Origin: Acidobacteriaceae bacterium
GTDB taxonomy: Bacteria > Acidobacteriota > Terriglobia > Terriglobales > Acidobacteriaceae
DNA length: 7,153 nucleotides
Direction of reading: 5' to 3'
Assembly: GCA_003164255.1 (NCBI GenBank)
Contig: PLST01000132.1
Coordinates: 12,978 to 20,130, forward strand
Part shown: in pieces, positions 1 to 5,769 of the stretch
Layout: each line of letters opens with the position of its first letter
How positions within the stretch are numbered: position 1 is the stretch's first letter
Program-made: the position numbers and the translations under genes
The notes under the pieces: generated by a model
Databases searched by the model: none
The model's input: only the letters and a program-made list of their open reading frames with translations
Told to the model about the DNA's origin: nothing

Positions 1-369
1 ACCGTCCTCAAGCTGAACGAAGACGAGGCCGAGCTTCTGTCAGCGTTGACGCTGGGCGAGGGCAGCTTCAACCTTGAAGCTTTCTGCCGGCACTGGTCGG
101 CAACGCACGGCATGACGACGATCTGCGTGACGCTGGGCAGCAAGGGCTGCGCGGTGTTTTTCGATGACCGGCTGGAGACCTACGAAGGAATCAAGGTAAA
201 TGTGGTGGACACCGTGGGTGCAGGGGACGCATTCGCCGCCGCATTCCTGCACGGGTTTGAACTGGGCTGGCCGATGGAGCGCACTGCCCGCTTTGCCAAT
301 GCGGTGGGGGCCCTGGTAGCCAGCCGCGCCGGAGCCACCCCGGCCTGGACTCCGGATGAATGCTTGTAG
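1..369 (+). CDS. PfkB/ribokinase-family carbohydrate kinase, C-terminal part (5' end outside window)
   Basis: Frame 1 is open from the first base to a TAG at 367-369, giving 122 residues of a protein that starts upstream. Two family hallmarks are visible. The first is the segment KLNEDEAELL (residues 4-13 of the fragment), typical of the PfkB core strand where sugar kinases carry an N-x-x-E motif. The second is PfkB signature 2, DTVGAGDAF (residues 70-78), which contains the GAGD anion hole; D76 is expected to be the catalytic base that activates the sugar hydroxyl for phosphorylation by ATP. VTLGSKGCAVF (43-53) fits the nucleotide-binding strand before it. The visible part is roughly the last 40 percent of a usual 300-330 residue kinase. 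The substrate (fructose, another sugar or a nucleoside) cannot be told because the sugar-binding N-terminal half is missing. The gene converges on the alpha-galactosidase gene, so the two are not in one operon. Confidence 0.92.
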   Translation, partial: TVLKLNEDEAELLSALTLGEGSFNLEAFCRHWSATHGMTTICVTLGSKGCAVFFDDRLETYEGIKVNVVDTVGAGDAFAAAFLHGFELGWPMERTARFANAVGALVASRAGATPAWTPDECL

Positions 370-383
370 TGGATAGGGCCTCA

Positions 384-416
384 GGCTGCGCGCCGACGAT
401 CAATCGACACGCAGCC
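384..416. terminator. Hairpin in the convergent gap, possible bidirectional terminator
   Basis: GGCTGCG (384-390) pairs perfectly with CGCAGCC (410-416). The 19-base interior can form a small extra stem, CGAT/ATCG (397-400 with 403-406). It lies between the stop codons of two convergent genes (TAG at 367-369 on +, stop at 431-433 on -), where a shared terminator is expected. No T-run follows on either strand, so intrinsic termination would be weak. The assignment rests mainly on position. Confidence 0.35.
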
Positions 417-430
417 CGAAGCGCGAAGTT

Positions 431-1951
431 CTACTGAGCTGACACTTTCAACAGCAGAACGCCGTGGGTGGGAACCGACGCCTTGTAAGTGCCGTTGGAG
501 AAGTGAACAGCTTTGTGGCTCCAGAGGTCACGCGCTGACTTCACCGGAGCGTTGAGGCCGAGGTCCTTTGCGTTGACGGTAGCCTCGGCAGCGGCTGTGC
601 CCATGTTGACCACGCCCACGGCGACGGAACCGTCTGCAAGCGGCTTGACCCATGTTTCGAGCGTGCCGTTTTTGACCGGTGATGCCTGTTTGCCGAGCGC
701 ATCCTGATCGATGGCGATGAGTTCCTTGTTGAGCAGGATGGATTTTGTGACGGGACTCATGGTGCGTATGTCGTTGCCAGCGAGCAGCGGCGCGGCCACC
801 AGCGCCCACAGGCTCATGTGGGTGCGATACTCATCGTCGGTCATGTGGCCGTTGCCCACCTCGAGCATGTCAGGATCGTTCCAGTGGCCGGGGCCGGCGT
901 AGGGAGCAGTGTAAACCTGCGTTTCGACGTTGCCGATCATGCTCGTCCATTCGTCGCTAATATCGCCGGTTGTGCGCCACAGGTTGCCATCGACATCGGC
1001 GCCCCACTTCTCAACGCTGCCCATTCCGTACTCGCACAGGCTGTAGACGATGGGCCGGCCGGTTGCCCGGAGCGCATCGCCCATGCGCTGATAGATGGGC
1101 TGCAACTGCTCGTTCTTGTAGATGCTGCCAGCGCTGCACCAGTCGTACTTGAGATAGTCGATGCCCCATTCGGCAATCATTTTCGCGTCCTGCTCCTCGT
1201 GACCGTAGCTGGCCGGATAGCCTCCACAGGTACGTGGACCGGGCCCGGAGTAGATACCCAGCTTCAATCCCCTGGAGTGAACGTAGTCGGCAAGCGCCTT
1301 CATGTCAGGGAATTTGTGATTCGTATGCAGCACGCCCTGGGCATCGCGCGTGCCTTCCCAGGTGTCGTCGATGTTGACGTAGATGTAGCCGGCGTCGCGC
1401 ATGCCATTGGAAACCATGGCATCGGCCATGGTGCGTACCGTCTTGTCGTCGATTTTGCTTTCAAATAGGTTCCAGCTATTCCAGCCCATGGGCGGAGTTT
1501 TGGCGAGTCCGTTATAGGGCACCTTGTGCAGGGCGGGCGGGTCAATGTAGGGCAGCGGCGGAAATTCATCTGCCGGCGTGGCGGCTTTGGCAACCCAATG
1601 ATCGCCGTTGTCCTGAACGATGTGCAGCTCGGTGCCTACGAGATCGCCGACAAACCATGGCTTAGCGGCGTCAGAGCCAAAGATCTCAAAGTGGTTTCCC
1701 TTTGCAGTTCCTTTGGCCTCGCTTGCATAGCCTGGGGTGCGCACGTTGACTTTGAGTTGTTCGCCGGTCTGCGTGACTTCGAGGATTGCTTTTTGCGCTT
1801 CCCCGTTGTCGAGCGTGGGGCCTGAAGCGGCCCAGCGGCCGGCCATGCTCTGTGCATGCACGGCAACTGTTGCGAGCACCAGACAAGACACCAGCCCGCA
1901 GACCGCAAGGACGCGAGCCCAAACACCTTTTGTGCGTGATTCAACTTGCAT
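431..1951 (-). CDS. Secreted GH27 alpha-galactosidase (melibiase)
   Basis: This 506-residue protein should hydrolyse terminal alpha-galactosyl groups with retention, from substrates such as melibiose, raffinose or galactomannan side chains. A signal peptide covers about residues 1-33, with a likely cut after VHA before Q34. An extra beta-rich region follows (about 35-125, opening with GRW at 38-40), then a proline-rich linker (131-154). The GH27 barrel runs from PPMGWNSWN (153-161) to about 420. Its motifs are DDTW (195-198), GLKLGIYSGPG (228-238), DYLKYDWC (265-272, nucleophile D270), SLCEYG (304-309), WRTTGDI (325-331, acid/base D330) and GHWNDPDML (355-363). C242 and C272 match the conserved family disulfide. 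E307 matches the Glu of galactosidases rather than the Ser of N-acetylgalactosaminidases. A beta-sandwich typical of GH27 ends the protein (about 425-506). The ATG at 1951 has a strong ribosome binding site. The gene lies 218 bases downstream of the co-oriented TonB receptor. Exact substrate is inferred. Confidence 0.95.
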   Translation of the reverse strand: MQVESRTKGVWARVLAVCGLVSCLVLATVAVHAQSMAGRWAASGPTLDNGEAQKAILEVTQTGEQLKVNVRTPGYASEAKGTAKGNHFEIFGSDAAKPWFVGDLVGTELHIVQDNGDHWVAKAATPADEFPPLPYIDPPALHKVPYNGLAKTPPMGWNSWNLFESKIDDKTVRTMADAMVSNGMRDAGYIYVNIDDTWEGTRDAQGVLHTNHKFPDMKALADYVHSRGLKLGIYSGPGPRTCGGYPASYGHEEQDAKMIAEWGIDYLKYDWCSAGSIYKNEQLQPIYQRMGDALRATGRPIVYSLCEYGMGSVEKWGADVDGNLWRTTGDISDEWTSMIGNVETQVYTAPYAGPGHWNDPDMLEVGNGHMTDDEYRTHMSLWALVAAPLLAGNDIRTMSPVTKSILLNKELIAIDQDALGKQASPVKNGTLETWVKPLADGSVAVGVVNMGTAAAEATVNAKDLGLNAPVKSARDLWSHKAVHFSNGTYKASVPTHGVLLLKVSAQ

Positions 1952-1956
1952 TGCGT

Positions 1957-1964
1957 TTCTCCTC
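1957..1964 (-). promoter_or_regulatory. Ribosome binding site of the alpha-galactosidase gene
   Basis: On the minus strand GAGGAGAA lies just upstream of the ATG at 1951-1949, about 7 bases from the GGAG core to the start codon. This strong Shine-Dalgarno match supports the chosen start, which also yields a complete signal peptide. Confidence 0.8.
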
Positions 1965-1990
1965 GTACACTGTTGCGTCAGTTCTGGTTT

Positions 1991-2028
1991 GATCCGGCGT
2001 TGGCTGCGCCGGGACTTGAGTCCGGATC
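1991..2028 (-). promoter_or_regulatory. Overlapping hairpins in the alpha-galactosidase leader
   Basis: Three perfect pairings share the same 38 bases. CCGGCG/CGCCGG (1994-1999 with 2007-2012) has a 7-base loop. GGAC/GTCC (2012-2015 with 2020-2023) has a 4-base loop. GATCCGG/CCGGATC (1991-1997 with 2022-2028) encloses both and cannot form in full at the same time as either inner stem. The element sits about 40-77 bases upstream of the start codon. It could be an RNA switch, a three-way junction or simply a protein-binding site on DNA. No known riboswitch class is recognised. Confidence 0.35.
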
Positions 2029-2099
2029 GGGGCGAAATTCAATGGAGCGGTTCCTTTGCCGGCGGAAGAACTTTACCACGCTCTATTAGTCCCTGGCAC

Positions 2100-2137
2100 A
2101 AAACATCGGTCACTCCAGGCCCGCAACCAGTACCGAT
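2100..2137 (-). terminator. Possible weak intrinsic terminator after the TonB receptor gene
   Basis: On the minus strand ATCGGT (2137-2132) pairs with ACCGAT (2110-2105). The stem is extended by ACT/AGT (2131-2129 with 2114-2112) across one bulged base. The hairpin begins about 33 bases after the receptor stop codon and is followed directly by GTTTTG, a run of four T. The stem is only 9 bp with a bulge and the T-run is short, so termination would probably be partial. Confidence 0.4.
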
Positions 2138-2169
2138 ATCAGAACAAGCCTAACCGCGTCACGACTGTA

Positions 2170-5100
2170 TCAATAAATCATCTTGAGCGACAACTGAATC
2201 TGGCGCGAAGTACCGGCGGTCTTGCTGATCTCTCCAAAGCCCGAGCCATCGATGATGTTGGCGGGCAGGCCCATGTTCACGATGTTGAAGAGGTTGAAGA
2301 ACTCGCCGCGAAACTGCATGTCGATGCGCTCCGCGCCGCTTTTGCGCCGGCCAAAGGGCGTGTCCTTGATCAGCGCGAAGTCGAAGTCGTAGTAGGCCGG
2401 TCCGCGGAAGGAGTTGCGGCCGAGTGTTCCAAAGCGGCCCTGGTTTGGACCGGTGCCGCCGGCTATGTGGATGGGGATGGAGAAGAACGCAGAACCATTA
2501 TTGACGCCCTGGCCAAAGTAATCCTCGCGGACCTGGCGCGCGGTGGAAAGATGGGGCACTGCAATCTGGTCCGGACGATCCACGCCGTTCGAGCCAGCGC
2601 CGGTTTGCTGGATGCCGGAGAAAACGGTAAAGGGCGAGCCCGAACTGATGCTGGAGATGGAGAGCAACTCCCAGCCGCCGGTCACCTTCCTGGGGACGGG
2701 GCGCAGAAGGCCGACGCTGTCGAGATGCAGATCCTGGGCGAGGCTCAGGCTGAAGCCATGCGTCACGTCGAACGTCGACGGTCCCCGCTCGGGATGCGTA
2801 TCGTAGGGGTTCTGCGGGAACCCTTGCGCAACGGCCCCCGTGGAACCTGTGCCGCCGATCACCATGCTGGTGTCGTCAATGGATTTGCTCCACGTGTAGC
2901 TTGCCTGCAGGCCGGGCCCCTGATGACCAACGTTTCCTGACAGCGAGGTTTGCAAGGCGTGATAGTTGGAGTGCGCCGTTGCGGTGATCTCGTTCTCCAA
3001 GCCCATTCCGCCCGTCACGTTTCCCGCGTTGTCGAAGGTGGTGAGCGGCGCAAAGGCCGCATCCGCGCCGGAATATGCGTTGGGGAAGGACGTACGGGGC
3101 AGCTTCTCAGAGGATGTTCCCACGTAGGCGGCGTCTGCCGTGAGATTGCCGAACTTGCGCTCCAGGCCTACGGTCCATGTTGAGAGCGTGGCGTTGCCGA
3201 AGTTGCGGTCAACACCGCTGAGCACCAGGTCGCTGACGACATGACCTGGCGTGAGCGCGGCCACATCCTGTTCGTAACGATTGATGTCCATCACCGTGTT
3301 GGGCGCAACCGTGTTGGGAACTCCGTTGGGAAAAATGTCAGCGCCGGCGGGCGTATAGGCTCGCGGCAGTTGCGACGGCGTGATCTTGAACCCATAGTGA
3401 ATGGGCGCGTTCGACGCGGAGAGCAGGCGCGGCAGGACGGCGAAGGGAGTTGAGCCGGTGAGAAAATTGTCTTGCCAGATGTTGGGAGGGATGACGGTAA
3501 TGGCGCCGCCAACGTGGGCTTGCCACTTGTCAGAGATCTGCCACGCCGCCTGGATGCGCGGTCCCCAGCCCTTCCATTCCGTCCGATAGCCGGGCTCCGG
3601 ATTGACCACGTACTCCTGCGTGCCGTTCGCATAGAGGAAGCCGGCAGTTCTGCGTGCGCGCTCGCTGATGGGCGTATAGAGCTCCCAGCGAACACCGTAT
3701 TCGAGGGTCAGGCGGCTGGTGATTTTCCAGGCATCCTGGAAGTAGGCATTGACGTTGTTGCGGCTGATGGCCGCTGGCCCGATGTGTTCGCCACTGGAAA
3801 AGTAGGGCGGCGCTATGGCAACGGTATAAGCGAAGGGGCTGCCCGACAGGAAACTCGACAGCGTATCAGGCAGCGGATCCCCCGGATTGATATCGTGCAT
3901 TCCGCTTTTTGAAGGGATATATTCGCCGGCAAAGGCAGTGCCACCACCGAAATCGTACTCGCCATTGGGGCTGATGCCGAAGTAGCTGGAGTCGCGATTG
4001 GCGCGAATTTCAGCGCCGAACTTGAATGCATGGCGCGCCGTAGTGTACTGGATATTCTGGCGCAGTTGGAAGAGATTTCCGTACGACTGCATCACCGTTC
4101 CCGCGGCAGAGTTGAAGGCTTCAAAGAGCGAGTCGTTGAACTTGACCGCGGGGTCAGTGTGATTGGGGGTTGGAAATCCGGGCGTAGAGCGCTCGATGCT
4201 GAGCGATGACTCGAAACTGAGCCGCGGCGACGCCGTGCGCGTATATGTGCCCACCACGTTGCGCTGCCTGTCGATATAGACAACGCCGAATGTGGGATCG
4301 ATCGCGGTCTGGTCGGGGTTGGTGGTGGGGCCGGTGAGATTATCGAGATTGAAGCGCGCAAAGAAATGATCCTTCGCCGAAAATCCGTGGTCGATGCGCA
4401 GCGAGAACTGGTCAGCGTCCGTGGCAACCTTGGATGGAGTGGCGAAGGTGTGCGCCTGGAACGAACCGGAGGGATCGTTGGGCAGCGGATAACGCGCAAG
4501 GACCGCGGCGATGCCGGGATCAATGGGAACAGTGAGCGTATCGGTTGAACCGTCGGGATAAGTTACGTTGTCGATTCCCGCACGTTCCGAAGCATCCGGA
4601 AGGGGCATCACCTGCGTGGTTCCCAGCACCTGGCGGAAGCCCTGAAACTGCGTGAAATAAAACGTCCTGTCGCGGCCGTCGTAGATGTGTGGAATAAAGA
4701 CCGGGCCGCCATTGGTTAATCCGAACTCGTTGCGGCGGAAGGGCGGAATTCTGTCCGGATAAACGGGTGTGGCGTGATCGAAGTAGTTGCGCGCGTCGAA
4801 GGCGGAGTTGCGCACGAACTCAAAGAACGAGCCGTGAAAGCCGCTGGCGCCGGAGCGCGTGTGAATGTTGGTGAAGCCCGACGCACCGCGGCCGATCTCC
4901 GCCGGCATCCATCCCGAGCTAGAATCCACGCTCTCAATCGCATCCACGTTGAAGTTCGAGAAGGTCGCCCCGCCCATCTCCGGGTCGCTGATGTCCGCCC
5001 CGTCCATCGCGAACGTAGCCTCCGCCCCGCGCTGCCCGTTGATGGCAAACTGCGCCGTGAAGTTCGTCGCCCCGTTCGCGTCGGTCATCGTCCCGGCCGC

Positions 5101-5628
5101 CAGCAGCAGCAGCGTCCCAAAGTCCCGCGTGTTCAGCGGCAGCTCGCTCACCTGCTGGCTGCTCAGCTTCTCGCCTCCGGTCGCAGCCTGTCCCTCCAGC
5201 GCCGCCACCGTCAGTTCTCCCCGTGCAGAGAGCGTCACCGCCACGGCCTCCGCGCCAGCCGCCAGGTCGATCGGCTCCGCATACTCCGCCGTCCGCCGCC
5301 CCACGCTCACCGTCAGCCGGTAATGTCCCTCCGGCAGCGCCGCCAGCCGGAAATGTCCATCCGCCCCGCTCATCGCCTCCGCGTGCTTTCCCCCACCGCT
5401 CAGCCGAACCCGCGCCCCGCTCAACAGCGCGCCGCCCTCGTTGCGCAGAACCCCCTGCCACACAGGCTGCGCCGCCTGCTGCGCCCATCCCGCCGCAGCC
5501 AGCAGCAGTGCCACGGCCATCGCTCCCATGAGCAAGCCGATCCCCTGCCGCACACCCCGTGCGCAGCCACATCCGCAGCCGTTCTTAAGCTCCGCTTTCA
5601 ACGAAAAATACCCTTTATGTGGAGTCAC
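2170..5628 (-). CDS. TonB-dependent outer-membrane receptor, Oar-like with carboxypeptidase-regulatory-like domain
   Basis: This 1152-residue protein should import a ligand, probably a saccharide, across the outer membrane using TonB energy. A signal peptide has its hydrophobic core at about 29-48 and a likely cut after GWA (A49). A CarboxypepD_reg-like beta-sandwich follows (about 56-140; note GHFRLAALPEGHYRLTVSVG, 91-110). The plug spans about 155-265, with SELPLNTRDF (161-170), FAINGQRG (204-211), FAMDGADISDPEMGG (206-220) and the end around IHTRSGASGFHG. The remainder is the beta-barrel, ending in a characteristic acidobacterial C-terminus with RGEFFNLFN and a final aromatic Tyr. No TonB box is obvious. 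The start is uncertain: GTG at 5628 is the first possible start after an in-frame TAG (5649-5647) but lacks a ribosome binding site, whereas TTG at 5601 is preceded by AAAGGG about 9 bases upstream. The region before the hydrophobic core carries three alternating cysteines (C18, C20, C22). No SusD-like partner is adjacent. The downstream alpha-galactosidase suggests an alpha-galactoside ligand, by context only. Confidence 0.93.
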   Translation of the reverse strand: MTPHKGYFSLKAELKNGCGCGCARGVRQGIGLLMGAMAVALLLAAAGWAQQAAQPVWQGVLRNEGGALLSGARVRLSGGGKHAEAMSGADGHFRLAALPEGHYRLTVSVGRRTAEYAEPIDLAAGAEAVAVTLSARGELTVAALEGQAATGGEKLSSQQVSELPLNTRDFGTLLLLAAGTMTDANGATNFTAQFAINGQRGAEATFAMDGADISDPEMGGATFSNFNVDAIESVDSSSGWMPAEIGRGASGFTNIHTRSGASGFHGSFFEFVRNSAFDARNYFDHATPVYPDRIPPFRRNEFGLTNGGPVFIPHIYDGRDRTFYFTQFQGFRQVLGTTQVMPLPDASERAGIDNVTYPDGSTDTLTVPIDPGIAAVLARYPLPNDPSGSFQAHTFATPSKVATDADQFSLRIDHGFSAKDHFFARFNLDNLTGPTTNPDQTAIDPTFGVVYIDRQRNVVGTYTRTASPRLSFESSLSIERSTPGFPTPNHTDPAVKFNDSLFEAFNSAAGTVMQSYGNLFQLRQNIQYTTARHAFKFGAEIRANRDSSYFGISPNGEYDFGGGTAFAGEYIPSKSGMHDINPGDPLPDTLSSFLSGSPFAYTVAIAPPYFSSGEHIGPAAISRNNVNAYFQDAWKITSRLTLEYGVRWELYTPISERARRTAGFLYANGTQEYVVNPEPGYRTEWKGWGPRIQAAWQISDKWQAHVGGAITVIPPNIWQDNFLTGSTPFAVLPRLLSASNAPIHYGFKITPSQLPRAYTPAGADIFPNGVPNTVAPNTVMDINRYEQDVAALTPGHVVSDLVLSGVDRNFGNATLSTWTVGLERKFGNLTADAAYVGTSSEKLPRTSFPNAYSGADAAFAPLTTFDNAGNVTGGMGLENEITATAHSNYHALQTSLSGNVGHQGPGLQASYTWSKSIDDTSMVIGGTGSTGAVAQGFPQNPYDTHPERGPSTFDVTHGFSLSLAQDLHLDSVGLLRPVPRKVTGGWELLSISSISSGSPFTVFSGIQQTGAGSNGVDRPDQIAVPHLSTARQVREDYFGQGVNNGSAFFSIPIHIAGGTGPNQGRFGTLGRNSFRGPAYYDFDFALIKDTPFGRRKSGAERIDMQFRGEFFNLFNIVNMGLPANIIDGSGFGEISKTAGTSRQIQLSLKMIY

Positions 5629-5641
5629 GCGCAGCGCCGTT

Positions 5642-5696
5642 GAACGCTACGATCGCGGAAACTCCTCAGTTTGCTTCGCTTAGGATTATAGCGTTC
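5642..5696. repeat. 8-bp inverted repeat flanking the receptor -10 region
   Basis: GAACGCTA (5642-5649) and TAGCGTTC (5689-5696) are perfect inverted copies separated by 39 bases. One arm overlaps the edge of the minus-strand TATAAT, and the other lies in the leader about 30 bases downstream of the expected transcription start. Only one arm would be transcribed toward the receptor, so a two-site protein operator is more natural than an RNA hairpin for that gene. Chance occurrence is possible. Confidence 0.3.
5685..5690 (-). promoter_or_regulatory. Putative -10 element (TATAAT) for the receptor gene
   Basis: The plus-strand bases ATTATA read TATAAT on the minus strand, a perfect sigma-70-type -10 hexamer in otherwise GC-rich DNA. 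It lies about 57 bases upstream of the GTG at 5628 and points toward the receptor. Position 5708-5713, where a -35 would lie at 17-base spacing, reads GGGGCG and does not match. GTGACG further upstream is about 5 bases too far. Transcription would begin near 5678. The missing -35 suggests an activator-dependent or weak promoter, if it is one. Confidence 0.45.
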
Positions 5697-5758
5697 GCTC
5701 ATCGCAGCGCCCCGTCACCGCCCCATCCGCCTCCGTGCCCCGCCCCTTTGCCTACAAT

Positions 5759-5765
5759 GAGGAAG
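5759..5765 (+). promoter_or_regulatory. Ribosome binding site of mnmE
   Basis: GAGGAAG lies just before the ATG at 5770, with 5 bases between GAGGAA and the start codon. An in-frame TGA at 5758-5760 rules out any earlier start, so the mnmE start is well fixed. Confidence 0.8.
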
Positions 5766-5769
5766 TCCT

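Larger units (their letters stand above)
1952..2169. other. Gap between the receptor and alpha-galactosidase genes
   Basis: No credible coding sequence is seen on either strand. The receptor-proximal end carries a possible terminator (2100-2137), and the alpha-galactosidase-proximal end carries the paired-stem element (1991-2028) and the ribosome binding site (1957-1964). I found no convincing -35/-10 pair between them: TTGAAT near 2045 on the minus strand has no matching -10 at the proper spacing. The length and the possible terminator suggest that the alpha-galactosidase may have its own control point, but read-through from the receptor is equally possible. Confidence 0.6.
5629..5769. other. 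Divergent intergenic region between receptor and mnmE
   Basis: This 141-base gap separates divergent genes. On the receptor side it contains a perfect minus-strand TATAAT and a flanking inverted repeat. On the mnmE side it contains the mnmE ribosome binding site and a pyrimidine-rich stretch (about 5700-5750). No small coding gene is supported. No clear plus-strand promoter for mnmE was found. Confidence 0.6.

Noticed and set aside
818..1468. Plus-strand open frame (216 codons) opposite the alpha-galactosidase gene
   Set aside because: It is antisense to the GH27 catalytic core with its conserved nucleophile and acid/base motifs, so it is a composition shadow.
1883..1894. Lipobox-like LVSC (residues 20-23) in the alpha-galactosidase signal peptide
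   Set aside because: The sequence stays strongly hydrophobic for about ten residues after the cysteine, and a standard signal peptidase I site (VHA before Q34) follows, so a lipoprotein is unlikely.
2056..2940. Plus-strand open frame (294 codons) opposite the 3' part of the receptor gene
   Set aside because: It overlaps the conserved C-terminal barrel on the other strand, shows no recognisable motif, and starts within the intergenic region without a good ribosome binding site.
5101..5112. (CAG)4 microsatellite
   Set aside because: It encodes part of a Leu run in the receptor and is too short to suggest phase variation. The repeat unit is a triplet, so length changes would not shift the frame.
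4774..5643. Plus-strand open frame (289 codons) opposite the 5' part of the receptor gene
   Set aside because: The translation is dominated by Arg, His, Pro and Gln, typical of an antisense shadow. The opposite strand has an unmistakable signal peptide and plug domain.
5753..5758. TACAAT as a -10 for mnmE on the plus strand
   Set aside because: Transcription would start at about 5765, inside or after the ribosome binding site at 5759-5765, and no -35 is found at the right spacing.
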